Numbered from the stretch's first letter, positions 35,353 to 45,570 are shown. The stretch is DNA of 64,000 nucleotides from Bifidobacterium aesculapii (GCF_001417815.1 NZ_BCFK01000047.1:1-64000), one strand, 5' to 3'. Notes: generated by a model from the letters alone, not told the origin. Numbers and translations are program-made.

Positions 35353-37389
35353 TCATAGTACGCTCTGCACTCGGCTCGCCGAGCGCAGATGATCAGCAAC
35401 CCGGAAAACGACTTCCTGCAGTCTTTGCAGTTCGGAGTCGCGGCTGGTCATACTCCATTGCGCCGCATACGCCTCCATCCAGATCTCCAATGCTGCGGCA
35501 AGATTCGCCGCGTCGTCATGCTGAATCGCCTCGCATGATTGCAAAGTGCCAGTGACCCCCGCCTCGGACGCGAGTCGGAGGCCAACTCGGTTCAGCGTTC
35601 GTTGCCCCTCGATGGCTACGCGGAATGCAGCGGCGTTTCCTGCGATTCGCGGTCCTGCGGTCGCGGTGATCGCGGAGATTCGACGAGCGCTGGTCTGCAG
35701 AAGGTGATCTGCGGTTTCACCGAGCGCGATGTGGTGCTTCAGATAGCGGAGCAGTATCCGTCGGGATTCTGCAAGTGACGGTGTCCGGCTTTCGTTCTGG
35801 AGGGTGCGGATCACATCGTCTGGTCGTTCGTTTTCCGGGAGCAGTCCCTGGATGGTTTGCAGAACCCCAGTGTTGACGCCGTCCTGTCCGTCATCAAGTT
35901 CCAGCCAAGTGACCAGGTGGTTCCATTGGAAGCAGGCCGCATGGCTTGCGCGAGCAAGGATATCAAGCAGTTCTCCGCTGGCGTCGTGGTATTCGAGTCG
36001 GGAGATGCGGCGGAGCATGTCGGCCTCGTCCGGGACGCGTCCCGGATTCCAGGCTTCCTGTGCGCCGATGATCATGCCGGGGATGGCCATGCGCGGGTCG
36101 TTGACGTGGCCGAGGTCGCCCCAGTCGGTGACGAGCATGCCCTGCGCTTGGTATTGCGCGCCGTAGCGGGCCATGCGGGTGATGTTGTTCCAGGCGTCGT
36201 CGATGCGCGGCAGGAGCGCGTTCCAGCACCATACGGCCGGGCACACGATCTGCGTGGCGCCGGATTCGGCGACGGTCCTGATTTTCTCGTCGGTGACTTG
36301 CGGGTCGTACTGCCAGTTGAGCAGGATGACTTCTTCGGGGAGCTGTTCCAGGATTTCGGGGTGTTCGAGGGCGATGTCGCCCCACATCATCGGTTGTTTG
36401 CCTTGGGTTTCGAGGTGGCGGCACAGGCGGGTGACGTAGTCGGCGTACATGGCGGCGACGCCGATCCGCTCGGCGAGGGGCTTGGAGCGGCCCTTGCCGA
36501 GGTCGAAGGTCTCGTCGGCGCAGATGTTGAACTTGTCGGAGCGGAACAGCTGCAGGTAGTCGTCGATGAGTTTCGTGGACAGGGCGAAGGCGCGTTCGTC
36601 GCTGATGTTCAATGTGTGGTGGCGCATGCGGTCGATGAACCCGAACGGTTCGTCGGCGGACTCGGGGAACTCGCCGAGGTCGCGCAGGGACTGCGTGCGC
36701 AGGGCCATGTAGAGATGCCCGAACGTGGAGACCGACGGGACCAGTTCTAGCCCACGTTCGGCGCAGTAGTCGTCGAATTCGAGGATGTCCTTCGGGGTGA
36801 GCGGGCTGCTGCCGCGCCAGGTCTCGCTCATCCCGTCGAACGCGAAGGTGTGTTCGACGTAGAGCTGGAGCTGGTTGTACCTGTAGAGGCAGAGTTTGTC
36901 AGCCCAGGTCTTGAGCCAGTCGAGGGTGGGGACGCGCCCGCGGGTCACGTCGAGATAGTAGCCGCGCGTTTCGAAGGCGGGCTGGTCCTCGATGTGCAGG
37001 CAGGGCAGGGCGGCGCCGCATTGGCGGATGAGCTGGCGCAGGGTCTGCACGCCGTTGCGCACGCCCTCGAAATCCGCGCCTACGACGGTCACGCCATCCG
37101 AGGTGATGTCGAGCGTATACGAGCCGGACGGGTGTGCATGGGGATTGTCAAGTATGGTCAGGGTGATGAATCCCGGCCAGCGGTCGCCCGTCGCGATGTC
37201 CCATTCCAATCCGGTGGCTGCGCGGATGTCGTCGATGAGTTGTGCGGCGAGTATGTACCGATCGTCACCGGCCGCGCGCGCTTCGTTGATTCGTCCGCAC
37301 ATTGGCAGCAATGCGATGCCTGCTTTATGCTGCATGGTTTGCGGCGTGGGGACGATGGTCCATCCTTGCAGGGGTGTTTGGCCGTTCAT
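35353..37389 (-). CDS. GH20 beta-N-acetylhexosaminidase, cytoplasmic
   Basis: 678 residues without a signal peptide, so it acts on imported oligosaccharides. N-terminal GH20b-like domain (about 10-135) then the TIM barrel beginning at QPAFETRGYYLDVTRGRVPT. Catalytic Asp-Glu pair in NICADETFDLG (D292-E293). C-terminal helical region of about 170 residues. It releases terminal N-acetylhexosamine from substrates such as lacto-N-triose or chitobiose-type sugars. AAAGGA precedes the ATG. It is last gene of a set with an ABC importer, 134 bp after a permease gene, so both act in one uptake and breakdown route. Confidence 0.88.
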   Translation of the reverse strand: MNGQTPLQGWTIVPTPQTMQHKAGIALLPMCGRINEARAAGDDRYILAAQLIDDIRAATGLEWDIATGDRWPGFITLTILDNPHAHPSGSYTLDITSDGVTVVGADFEGVRNGVQTLRQLIRQCGAALPCLHIEDQPAFETRGYYLDVTRGRVPTLDWLKTWADKLCLYRYNQLQLYVEHTFAFDGMSETWRGSSPLTPKDILEFDDYCAERGLELVPSVSTFGHLYMALRTQSLRDLGEFPESADEPFGFIDRMRHHTLNISDERAFALSTKLIDDYLQLFRSDKFNICADETFDLGKGRSKPLAERIGVAAMYADYVTRLCRHLETQGKQPMMWGDIALEHPEILEQLPEEVILLNWQYDPQVTDEKIRTVAESGATQIVCPAVWCWNALLPRIDDAWNNITRMARYGAQYQAQGMLVTDWGDLGHVNDPRMAIPGMIIGAQEAWNPGRVPDEADMLRRISRLEYHDASGELLDILARASHAACFQWNHLVTWLELDDGQDGVNTGVLQTIQGLLPENERPDDVIRTLQNESRTPSLAESRRILLRYLKHHIALGETADHLLQTSARRISAITATAGPRIAGNAAAFRVAIEGQRTLNRVGLRLASEAGVTGTLQSCEAIQHDDAANLAAALEIWMEAYAAQWSMTSRDSELQRLQEVVFRVADHLRSASRVQSVL

Positions 37390-37523
37390 GGGAAGTTCCT
37401 TTCTTAGTATGTCGCCAAGGATTGTTGTGAGGTTCGTTTGGCCCTGAGATGGCAGTGCGGCGTCGAGGCCATTTCGCGGACATGGTCCCGACACCGCACA
37501 TGCTGCCGATCGATTCAGTTGGG

Positions 37524-38393
37524 TTATTTGACGGCTCCCGTGGTGACGCCCTTCATGATGTTGCGTTGGATGATCATGAAGAAGATCACGACAGGCAGGG
37601 AGAAGATGACGGATGCGGCCATCTGCCCGCCGAAGTCGGTGCCCATGGTGGGCGTGGAGAACGAGGAGAGCCACACGGGCAGCGTATACTTCGCCTGATC
37701 CTTCATGAACGTGTAAGCGGTCATGTAGTCGTTCCAGGCGTTGATGAACGCGAACACGGACGTGGACACGATGCCGGGTGCGGCCAAGGGGAAGGTGATC
37801 TTCCACAGGATCTGCCAGTCGTTGGCCCCCTCGACGGCAGCGGACTCGAAGATGTCCTTCGGGATGTTCAGGAAGAAGCCGCGCATGTTCCAGATCGCGA
37901 ACGGCAGGACCATGGCGATGTACGCGAGGATCAGGCCGCTGTACTTGTTGAGCAGGCCGAACTGGTTGAAGATGATGAACTGCGGGATGATGCCGCCCGA
38001 GGTCATCTGGATGGCCAGCACGAACACCATGATTGCCTTGCGACCGCGGAACCGGTAGAGAGTCAGGGCCGCGCACGCGAAGAACGCGAGGACGATCGAC
38101 AGGACGATCGACACGGCGGTCACGATCACGCTGTTCTTCAGGTTCGTCAGGAACGAGGTCTGGGTGACGGCCACCATGAAGTTGTCGATTGACAGCTTCG
38201 CGGGCCAGAACACGGGCGTGGCGGTCATGATCTGGTTGCGCGGCTTGATCGACGTGACGAACATCCAGTAGACCGGGAAGATCCACACGATGCAGAACAC
38301 GACGGCCAACACGATCGTGCCGATGCGGCGTAGCCGCGAGGAAAGGCTGCGCTTGGCGCGCGGCGCGGCAGAGGTTATGGTTGCGGTGGTCAT
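37524..38393 (-). CDS. ABC sugar transporter permease (MalG type)
   Basis: 289 residues. Six membrane helices and the binding-protein-dependent transport motif EGANDWQILWKITFPLAAPG (EAA loop). ATG overlaps the stop of the previous permease by one base (TGATG), so coupled. CUT1 family; uses a solute-binding protein encoded upstream and an ATPase (MsmK-type) from elsewhere, since no ATPase gene lies in this set. Likely substrate is an N-acetylhexosamine-containing oligosaccharide because of the adjacent GH20 gene. Confidence 0.92.
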   Translation of the reverse strand: MTTATITSAAPRAKRSLSSRLRRIGTIVLAVVFCIVWIFPVYWMFVTSIKPRNQIMTATPVFWPAKLSIDNFMVAVTQTSFLTNLKNSVIVTAVSIVLSIVLAFFACAALTLYRFRGRKAIMVFVLAIQMTSGGIIPQFIIFNQFGLLNKYSGLILAYIAMVLPFAIWNMRGFFLNIPKDIFESAAVEGANDWQILWKITFPLAAPGIVSTSVFAFINAWNDYMTAYTFMKDQAKYTLPVWLSSFSTPTMGTDFGGQMAASVIFSLPVVIFFMIIQRNIMKGVTTGAVK

Positions 38394-39331
38394 CACAGGT
38401 CCTCCCCGGATTTGAGCAGGTATCGGATGTACACGCTCGTCAGGGCGAGCAGGATGAGCGTGACAAGCACGCTCGCGGCAGCGCCGGTGCCGATGTCGAA
38501 CGACACGAACGCCTTCTTGTAGGTGAAGATGCCGATCGTCGCGGTCGTCTCGCGGGGGCCTCCCTGGGAGACGAGCCAGATCTGGTTGAACACGTTGAAG
38601 TCCCAGATTACCGACAGCATCGTGATAACCATCAGGCTCGGCTTGATCAGCGGCACGGTGATCTGCCAGTAGCACCGCAGCTTCGAGCAGCCGTCCAGTT
38701 GGGCCGCCTCAAGGCAGGACTTGTCCACCTGCGTGGTCGCCGCGTACAGGTTGATCGCGATGTACGGGACGGCTTGCCAGACGACCAGCAGCCAGATCTC
38801 CAGGAACGCGAGCCACGTGTTGTCGGTCCACGACAGGTTCGTCACGTCCCCGAACAAATGGGTCTGGGTCAGCAGCCAGTTGACCACGCCGTACCCCGGC
38901 TGGAACAGCCACTTCCACACCACCGACGAGGCCACGTTCGGCATGGCCCACGCGAAGATCAGCACGAACGTGACCAGCCAGCGCATCACCGGCCCCAATT
39001 TGGTCATCAGCTGGGCCACGCCCATGCCGATCAGCACGCTGCCGGCCACGAGGGCGGCCGCGAACCCGAACGTGCGGGCCAGCGATTTGTAGAACTCCGG
39101 GTCGGTCAGCACGTTCTCGTACTGGTCGAACCCGACGATGTTGAACGAGCCCGTGAACAGGGTCTTCTGGTTGAAGTCCGTGAACGACGTGAAGACCAAG
39201 AAGATCAACGGCACCACGACCAGCGCGATGATGATCACGCCGGCGGGCGTCAGCAGCCACAGGGGCGTCAGATTGCGACGCCGCTTCACCACGGGGACGG
39301 CGGCGGCCGTCGATTGCGCGTTGCTCATCAT
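38393..39331 (-). CDS. ABC sugar transporter permease (MalF type)
   Basis: 312 residues from the ATG at 39331, with AGGGAAATC just upstream; ATG at 39328 is the next codon. Six helices, first at about 18-40, and an EAA loop in EAAQLDGCSKLRCYWQITVPLIKPS. Forms the heterodimeric pore with the MalG-type protein. Starts 7 bp after the solute-binding-protein stop. Confidence 0.92.
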   Translation of the reverse strand: MMSNAQSTAAAVPVVKRRRNLTPLWLLTPAGVIIIALVVVPLIFLVFTSFTDFNQKTLFTGSFNIVGFDQYENVLTDPEFYKSLARTFGFAAALVAGSVLIGMGVAQLMTKLGPVMRWLVTFVLIFAWAMPNVASSVVWKWLFQPGYGVVNWLLTQTHLFGDVTNLSWTDNTWLAFLEIWLLVVWQAVPYIAINLYAATTQVDKSCLEAAQLDGCSKLRCYWQITVPLIKPSLMVITMLSVIWDFNVFNQIWLVSQGGPRETTATIGIFTYKKAFVSFDIGTGAAASVLVTLILLALTSVYIRYLLKSGEDL

Positions 39332-39338
39332 GATTTCC

Positions 39339-40649
39339 CTACTTCTTCGCGTACAGGGAGTCCGCATGCTCGTCGAACGACTTGGCCGCGGCCTTGGCCG
39401 TGGTGGCGCCGGTGGCGATGTCGCCGAAGCAGTTCAGGGAGCTGTCGTTCTCGATGGTCAGCCATTGCGGTGACGCCGGTGTGGCCTTGGTGTTCTTCGC
39501 CGACTCGAAGAAGCCGGTCAGGTAGGACGGGAAGTCCGCGGACTTCATGACCTCGTCGAGGCCTTCGACGTAGTTGGGCATCCACCCGTCCTTGGCGAAC
39601 ACGTAGTCCTTCTGGATCTCGGGGCTCGCGGCGATCTTGATCCACTTGAGCGCCAACTCCTGACGCTTGCTCTTCTGGGCGACGCCCCACACCGAGCCGG
39701 CCATCATCGCCGGCTGGAGCTTGCCGCTGGCGCCGGGCATGGGGAACGATCCCAGATTGTCGGTCGTGAGGTCGGGGTTGTACTGCTGGATGGTGCGGAT
39801 GCCGGCGCTGTTGTTCAGGATCGCGCCGGTCTTGCCTTCGGCCAGCAGCTGGCTGAAGTCGGGGTTGCCGGTGTCCAGCGAACGGGACGCCTCGGAGGAC
39901 CACTTGTGCTGGAATTCCAGCCATTGGTCGATGCCCTTGAGCGATTTGTCGCTCGACAGCGTGCTCTTCCAGGTTCCGTCCGACTGCTGTTCGGCGAAGT
40001 CGCCGCCGGCGTCCCAGATCCACCGTGCCGCCGACTTCCAATCGCGTCCGGGCATGTAGAACGGGGAGAAGTCCTTGTCGGTGTTCGCGTCCCGGAGCTT
40101 CTGCAGGTCGGCTTCAAGCTCCTTGTACGTGCTTGGCGGATTGTCGATTCCGGCCTCGGACCACATCTTCTTGTTGTAGATCACGGCGCCGGCGGCCCCC
40201 AGCGCGGGGATGCCGTACAGTCTGCCGTCAATGGTGGCGGGCTCCTCAAGGCCGGACAGCCAGGTGTGCCCCTGCCTCATATCGTCGGCCTTGTCCGTCA
40301 GATCCAGCAGGCCGCCGCTCACGGCGAACCCGGCGACCTGCGTGTTGCCCAGATCGATAACGTCCGGCGGCGTGTCCGTGGACAGCGCGGTCGTCACCTT
40401 CGTATTGATGTCGGCCCACACCTGGGTCTGCACATCGACCTTGACGCCTGTTTCCTTGGTGAACCGTTCGTTGATCGCCTTGATGGTGTCCTCGCTCTGG
40501 TCTCCCTGCATGATCCACACCGTCAGCTTGCCGCCCGCGGACGCATCCTGCTGCGATCCTCCGGACGGGGCTCCCATCGAGCATCCCGACAGGGTGAGCG
40601 CCGCTGCGGCCGCCAAGGCGATGGCCGCGGAAATCCTCTTCGTTCTCAT
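39339..40649 (-). CDS. ABC sugar solute-binding lipoprotein
   Basis: 436 residues, family 1 extracellular solute-binding protein. Lipoprotein signal: MRTKRISAAIALAAAAALTL followed by SGCSMG, with Cys as lipidation site. KLTVWIMQGDQ and later AINERFTKETGVKVDVQTQ are typical of the family. First gene of the importer set, which continues with two permeases and GH20. The 411-bp upstream region contains several TGACGTCA-like and TGACATCA-like motifs that may be operators. Confidence 0.92.
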   Translation of the reverse strand: MRTKRISAAIALAAAAALTLSGCSMGAPSGGSQQDASAGGKLTVWIMQGDQSEDTIKAINERFTKETGVKVDVQTQVWADINTKVTTALSTDTPPDVIDLGNTQVAGFAVSGGLLDLTDKADDMRQGHTWLSGLEEPATIDGRLYGIPALGAAGAVIYNKKMWSEAGIDNPPSTYKELEADLQKLRDANTDKDFSPFYMPGRDWKSAARWIWDAGGDFAEQQSDGTWKSTLSSDKSLKGIDQWLEFQHKWSSEASRSLDTGNPDFSQLLAEGKTGAILNNSAGIRTIQQYNPDLTTDNLGSFPMPGASGKLQPAMMAGSVWGVAQKSKRQELALKWIKIAASPEIQKDYVFAKDGWMPNYVEGLDEVMKSADFPSYLTGFFESAKNTKATPASPQWLTIENDSSLNCFGDIATGATTAKAAAKSFDEHADSLYAKK

Positions 40650-41060
40650 GGTGGTTTCCTTTTTCCTGGAATGCCTGCCCGGCGCCGCCGTTCGGAGGAA
40701 TGGCGCGACGTGCCGCTGCGCACGACGGTCCCGGGGCCGTATCCGTCCGCGCTGCCATGCGTGGACGATGCTGTTTCGGACGCCGTCGCCGGCGCCCGAA
40801 ACAGCGCCTAGGAACGTGATGTCACATCGTTCCTCGACATGACGTCACGGCAGGAATGACATGACTTTTGTTAGCCATCCTTGCTTAATTCCTTTAGCTG
40901 GTTTCAACCTCCTTGATAGCCAAGGATATGACGTCTTTATCTTTTTGCAAGTCAGTCGAACAAAATAAGGGGCACGCTACGGCCTTGCTTGGCGAAACCG
41001 GACGAAACGCGTGGCATTCGGCCCGACGCGCCGAAGGGGGCGTTGCGTCGGGAGGTGCGG
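40650..41060. other. Control region upstream of hexosaminide importer
   Basis: No gene is seen. Repeated motifs ACGTGATGTCACATCG, ACATGACGTCACGG, AATGACATGAC and ATATGACGTC lie at about 40815-40935. A CCTTGATAGCCAAGG palindrome (40912-40926) sits in an AT-rich part that should hold the minus-strand promoter (TTGCAA near 40950). ROK repressor from 42122 is the likely reader. Confidence 0.4.
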
Positions 41061-41990
41061 TCAGCAGGCGATGAGGGATGCACCGAGTGCGCCGATCGGA
41101 ATCGACGGGTCGGCGAGTCTCAGACGTTCCGTCAGGCGCAGACCTGCGATGAAACCGCTGGAGGATTCCCTCCTGCGCAGTTCCCCGCGCAATGCGTCAA
41201 GCAACGGGGAGCCGACGCGCGAAACGCCGCCCCCGATGACGATGACCGAAGGGTCCTCACCCTGGGCGACGATCTGCACGACGTCAGCGAGGGCATGCAG
41301 CAGGATGCCGAGAACCCGCCCGGCTTCGGCATCGCCTTCGGCGGCCTTCGCGAGGATGTCGGGCAGCGGAGGATCCGCCATGGGCCACATGCGTCGCAGG
41401 GCTCCTCCCGAGCATGCGGTCTCCAGACATCCGCGTTGGCCGCATTTGCATGCCACGAGGTTGGGATCCACCGGAAGGTGGCCGATCTCCCCGAGGGCAC
41501 CCGTGTCGCCGCGTTCGACGAGACCGGCGCGGACGAATCCGGCCGCCAATCCCGTCCCCAGATTGACGAACGCCATCCTTCCCCAACGGAGCCGTTCGGG
41601 AAGCGTCCCATAGGCTCCCAGCGCGGCGGCGTTCACGTCGTTGTCCACCCACACGGGCAGACCAAGCATGCCGGACGCGCGGCCCCCGAGCTCCAGTTTC
41701 TCGATTCCGAGATTGACCACGTTCTCCACCTGCCCGGTGTCTCGGTGGACCAACCCCGGGATGCCGATGCCCACCGATCTCACCTCGTCGAACCTCATGC
41801 CGGCCACCTGCCGCACGATGGCGGCCACGTCCTCCACGACCTCATTGCCGCCTTTTCGGGCCGTCCTGCGTCCGGACGCGAGGATGGCGCCGGCCGCGTC
41901 GGTCAGCACCGCCTCGATCTTCGTTCCCCCGACATCCACTCCGACGCGCAGGTTCTCCGTTCCCGTCGCGCCACCGGCGTTCATCATCAT
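41061..41990 (-). CDS. ROK-family sugar kinase
   Basis: 309 residues with no DNA-binding domain. ATP-binding VGVDVGGTKIEAVLTD at the N-terminus. Substrate residues WVDNDVNAAALG; ROK signature around GEIGHLPVDPN followed by the zinc motif CKCGQRGCLETACSGG. Phosphorylates a hexose or N-acetylhexosamine, fitting the GH20/importer genes. GGAGATTGCC lies before the first of three consecutive ATGs. Same strand as the ROK repressor upstream. Confidence 0.88.
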   Translation of the reverse strand: MMMNAGGATGTENLRVGVDVGGTKIEAVLTDAAGAILASGRRTARKGGNEVVEDVAAIVRQVAGMRFDEVRSVGIGIPGLVHRDTGQVENVVNLGIEKLELGGRASGMLGLPVWVDNDVNAAALGAYGTLPERLRWGRMAFVNLGTGLAAGFVRAGLVERGDTGALGEIGHLPVDPNLVACKCGQRGCLETACSGGALRRMWPMADPPLPDILAKAAEGDAEAGRVLGILLHALADVVQIVAQGEDPSVIVIGGGVSRVGSPLLDALRGELRRRESSSGFIAGLRLTERLRLADPSIPIGALGASLIAC

Positions 41991-42121
41991 GGCAATCTCC
42001 GTTCCCGTTGGACGGACTTCTCTTTCGTCCGCCGATCATTATGTTCGGAATCCTTACATATTGGATTCGGGAAGCGATGATACACCACGCCATGCGCGCC
42101 CTGCGGCGGCGGCCGCATCCA

Positions 42122-43240
42122 TCAGGACGAGACGGCTGCCGCGGACAGTCCGCGCCTGCCCACGATCTCGCGCAGAACCGAGACCGCCTGCCCCCGCAGG
42201 GTGGCGTCGTCGCCAAGCTCGCACCGACGCACTCGCATGTTGCTCTGGTAGTCGTTCCGCGACAAGGAGTTGACGGTTTCGCCGCATGCGCCGAGCAGCG
42301 TCTCGCCGACGATGTCGGGAGGCCCGTAGACGGCGATGTCGTGAAGGTTCAGCAGACTCGCCGGCATGGCCAGCGCGCCGCCGAGCCTTGCGCCGGCCTC
42401 GGCCAGGATGTCCGCGCGCCGCTCGGGATTCCGGCGGATGCGGTCGCGCAACGCGATGGCCGATACATAGGTCTCCAGACAGCCGCGCTTGCCGCAGGTG
42501 CACGCAGGGCCGGCGGGATCGATCACGACATGGCCGATTTCGCCGGCCGCATGGTCGTCGCCCTCCACGAACTCGTCGTTCAGCAGCACCGACGCGCCAA
42601 TGCCCCGGGTGATCTGCACGAGCAGGCAGTTGGGATTGCCGTGCCCGAGGAAGCGGTCGGCGAGCAGGGCCGCGTTCGCGTCGTTGTCCACTCGGACCGG
42701 CAACGAGAACTCGCCTTCGAGCATGTCGCGAAGCTCCACGTCGTCCCAGCCGAGATTGGAACTGGAGATCACCCTCCCTGCGCCGGAGACCACGCCGGGA
42801 ACGGCCACGCCGATGCCGACGAGCCCCGAACCGGCAAGCCGGATCATCTGGCCCACAAGCGAGAGCACATCGTCGAGATCGACCCGGTCGCCATCATCGA
42901 GCACGCGTTCGCGGCGCTCCACGATCCTGGCCCGCAGGTCCATCACGGCGCCGGTCATCACATACGGGCGCGACAGATCGATGCACACCAGACGAAGCAC
43001 GTCCGTATCGATGGCCAGCAAGGTGCCCGGCTTGCCGCGGCCATCCCGTTTCCCCGACCCCAGTTCACGTAGCAGGCCGTCGTCGATCATCTCGCCGGTC
43101 ACATCCGTGGCGGTGGCGCGCGAGAGCCCCGTCTCCTTGCATAGGTCGGCGCGCGACAGTTGCCGGTCGGGGAACAGCAGCCGGAACAACAGTCTACGGT
43201 TGTTGGCCCTTGCGTCGCTGGGATTGGATTTAGCGTACAT
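42122..43240 (-). CDS. ROK-family (NagC/XylR type) transcriptional repressor
   Basis: 372 residues. N-terminal winged helix (about 10-70: LSRADLCKETGLSRATATDVTGEM), then a ROK domain with the zinc motif CTCGKRGCLETYVSA and IGHVVIDPAGP. The kinase motif is degraded (LVCIDLSRPYVMTGAV in place of DxGGTK), normal for regulators. Probably senses the imported sugar or its phosphate and controls the importer, kinase, GH20 and the divergent solute-binding protein gene. Confidence 0.88.
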   Translation of the reverse strand: MYAKSNPSDARANNRRLLFRLLFPDRQLSRADLCKETGLSRATATDVTGEMIDDGLLRELGSGKRDGRGKPGTLLAIDTDVLRLVCIDLSRPYVMTGAVMDLRARIVERRERVLDDGDRVDLDDVLSLVGQMIRLAGSGLVGIGVAVPGVVSGAGRVISSSNLGWDDVELRDMLEGEFSLPVRVDNDANAALLADRFLGHGNPNCLLVQITRGIGASVLLNDEFVEGDDHAAGEIGHVVIDPAGPACTCGKRGCLETYVSAIALRDRIRRNPERRADILAEAGARLGGALAMPASLLNLHDIAVYGPPDIVGETLLGACGETVNSLSRNDYQSNMRVRRCELGDDATLRGQAVSVLREIVGRRGLSAAAVSS

Positions 43241-43373
43241 GGGAGCCCTCCTCGGGTGAGACGATTGCGGAAATGCGGAATCACATTATCGGGACGGACA
43301 TCCCGGCGTCATCCTCGAACGGCTTTCAGAATAACACCCATCAGGGGACTGACAATATGAAAACCCCGGCACT

Positions 43374-43402
43374 TTGACAAGTTTCCCATCTCTGTACATA
43401 AT
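43374..43402 (+). promoter_or_regulatory. Promoter of second solute-binding protein
   Basis: TTGACA (43374-43379), 17 bp, CATAAT (43397-43402). One of the few consensus-like promoters in the window. The start would be near 43409, with the ATG at 43474. Confidence 0.7.
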
Positions 43403-43473
43403 CATGTTCGACATCCAAACAAAATAGTTGCGACATACGGCCAAAGACGGTCAAGCACGGAAAGAAGACCAAC

Positions 43474-44799
43474 ATGAACAACACCACACGCGCAGCCATA
43501 GCCACGGCCGCCATCGGAGCCCTGCTCATCCCGCTCGCGGGATGCGGCAACACGACCACAAGCTCGGGCAAGACCGAACTGACGGTATGGTCATGGGACG
43601 CCAGCATCGATCGCGCCGCCAAAAACTTCATGAAGGCCAACCCCGACATCACGGTGAAGGTGAGCAACGTCGGCAGCACCGAGGAGACCTACACCGCGCT
43701 CAACAACGCGGCCCAGGCCGGCAACGGCCTGCCCGACGTCACCCTGATCGAATACCTCGCCATCCCGCAGTTCGTGCACTCCGGCACGCTCATGGACCTG
43801 AGCAAGATCTACGACACCGTCAAGCTCAAGGACACGTTCACCCCCGGCACCTGGAGCTCCGTGAACATCAACGGCGGCCTGTACGCGATGCCCGCCGACT
43901 CGGGCCCGATGGCCTACTTCTACGACAAGGACGTGTTCGACAAGGCCGGCATCAGCGAACCGCCGACCACCTGGGACGAGTTCTACGAGGACGCAAAGAA
44001 GATCCGCGCCACCGGCTCCTACATCACCTCCGACTCCGGCGACGCGGGCCTGTTCAACGCGATGATGTGGGCCATGGGCGGCCACGCCTACAAACTCAAC
44101 GACGAAAAACTGACCATCAATATCACCAAGGACAAGGGCGCCCAGCGGTTCATGGACCTCTGGCAGAAGATGCGTGACGAGGACCTGATCGACGTCCACA
44201 CGAAGACCTGGACCGACGACTGGATGAAGTCACTGGGCGACAGCTCCATCGCCAGCCTCATCAGCGGCGCATGGATGGCCAACAACCTCCTGCAGGGCGT
44301 GCCCCAAGCCACCGGCAAATTCCGCGTAGCCCTCCTGCCCACCATCGACGGCACGCCCATCAACGGCGAATACGGCGGCAGCGGACTGGCCATCACCAAG
44401 AAGATCCCCGACGGCAAACTCGACGCCGCCAAAAAGTTCGTCGAATACGTCACCACCAACGACGAAGGCATCGACGCCCGCGTATCCAACGGCAGCTTCC
44501 CCGCCACCACCAAGACCCTCAACCAGAAGGACTTCCTCGCCAAGACCACGCTCAGAAACGCCGACGGCAGCGACAACGAGTTCTTCGGCGGCCAGAAATA
44601 CAACGAGGTCTTCTCCCAGGCCGCCAAGGACGTCACCGGCAAATGGGAGTTCCTGCCCTTCGAACCCTATGCCCGCTCCATCTACAACGACAATATGGGA
44701 TCATTCTTCTCCGGCAAGGAGACTTTCAAGGCTGCCGCTGACAAGTGGCAAAAGGCGCTGAAACTCTACGCCGAAGATCAAGGTTTCATCATCCATTGA
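43474..44799 (+). CDS. Orphan ABC sugar solute-binding lipoprotein
   Basis: 441 residues, family 1 solute-binding protein with lipobox PLAGCGN (Cys about residue 24). Similar in build to the protein at 39339 but divergent in sequence (ELTVWSWDASIDRAAKNFMK at the N-terminus). AAAGAAG precedes the ATG. No permease genes follow; a terminator and the convergent bacteriocin ABC gene come next. It could feed the permeases at 37524-39331 or be left over from a lost importer. Divergent from the ROK repressor. Confidence 0.9.
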   Translation: MNNTTRAAIATAAIGALLIPLAGCGNTTTSSGKTELTVWSWDASIDRAAKNFMKANPDITVKVSNVGSTEETYTALNNAAQAGNGLPDVTLIEYLAIPQFVHSGTLMDLSKIYDTVKLKDTFTPGTWSSVNINGGLYAMPADSGPMAYFYDKDVFDKAGISEPPTTWDEFYEDAKKIRATGSYITSDSGDAGLFNAMMWAMGGHAYKLNDEKLTINITKDKGAQRFMDLWQKMRDEDLIDVHTKTWTDDWMKSLGDSSIASLISGAWMANNLLQGVPQATGKFRVALLPTIDGTPINGEYGGSGLAITKKIPDGKLDAAKKFVEYVTTNDEGIDARVSNGSFPATTKTLNQKDFLAKTTLRNADGSDNEFFGGQKYNEVFSQAAKDVTGKWEFLPFEPYARSIYNDNMGSFFSGKETFKAAADKWQKALKLYAEDQGFIIH

Positions 44800-44856
44800 T
44801 TTGATTCCCTGATTTCAGGAGATAGCTATAGCGCTGGCTATGACTTATCTTGTTCG

Positions 44857-44897
44857 TTTAGTATTCCTCCCGTTATTATAACGGGAGGAATACTAAA
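44857..44897. terminator. Bidirectional terminator between sugar and bacteriocin genes
   Basis: Perfect 19-bp stem with TTA loop and flanking T/A runs. It includes the stop codon of the ABC ATPase gene on the minus strand. Confidence 0.88.
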
Positions 44898-45567
44898 GTT
44901 GGATGCTCCAGTCGCATGATTCGACTACGTGGTCGGAGTGGGTGGCGATGATGACGATGCCGCCGTTGCCGGCCATGTCGCGCAGGGTGTGGATGACCAT
45001 GTCGGCGTTGTCGTGGTCGAGAGCACCGGTAGGTTCGTCGGCGAGAATGACTTCAGGTTGTTTGACGATGAGGCGCGCCAGTGCGACGCGTTGTTGTTCA
45101 CCGCCGGAGAGCTGGTAGACCAGCTCCCTTTGGCGGTCGGCCAGACCGACCCGTTGCAGGGCGTGGGAGATGGTGGTCTTCCTTACCCGTGACGGGAGGT
45201 GTGGCAGGGCGACGTTCAGGTTTTCCTCGATGGTGGCGTTGTCGATGAGCGCGTAGTCCTGGAACAGATAGCCCAGGGTGTGTTTGCGGAACATTCGCGC
45301 GCCGTGCGCGTGGTATCGGGTGATGTCTCTCCCGTTCACTTCTATCGCGCCGCCGTCCGGCTTCTCCAAGAGGCCGATGCAGTTCAGCAGTGTGCTCTTG
45401 CCGGATCCGGATGGTCCGGTGAGAGCGATCATCTGTCCCGAATGGGCCGAGAATCCGAGGTCCTTCCACAGCAGGTGATCGCCGAAGGATTTGGACAGGC
45501 CCCGGACGTCAAGCCGTGTGCTCACCGGCGTGCGATCGGGCATGTGGCCGGATAATGCGGTGGTCAT
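44893..45567 (-). CDS. ABC ATPase of lactococcin-972-type bacteriocin system
   Basis: 224 residues, MacB/LolD-like. Walker A in [11 protein letters not shown], signature [13 protein letters not shown], Walker [13 protein letters not shown] loop IIATHSDH. Starts 3 bp after the stop of the membrane protein and so forms one unit with it. In lactococcin 972 loci this ATPase pairs with the large membrane protein for export of, or immunity to, the bacteriocin. Confidence 0.9.
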   Translation of the reverse strand: MTTALSGHMPDRTPVSTRLDVRGLSKSFGDHLLWKDLGFSAHSGQMIALTGPSGSGKSTLLNCIGLLEKPDGGAIEVNGRDITRYHAHGARMFRKHTLGYLFQDYALIDNATIEENLNVALPHLPSRVRKTTISHALQRVGLADRQRELVYQLSGGEQQRVALARLIVKQPEVILADEPTGALDHDNADMVIHTLRDMAGNGGIVIIATHSDHVVESCDWSIQL

Positions 45568-45570
45568 CGT

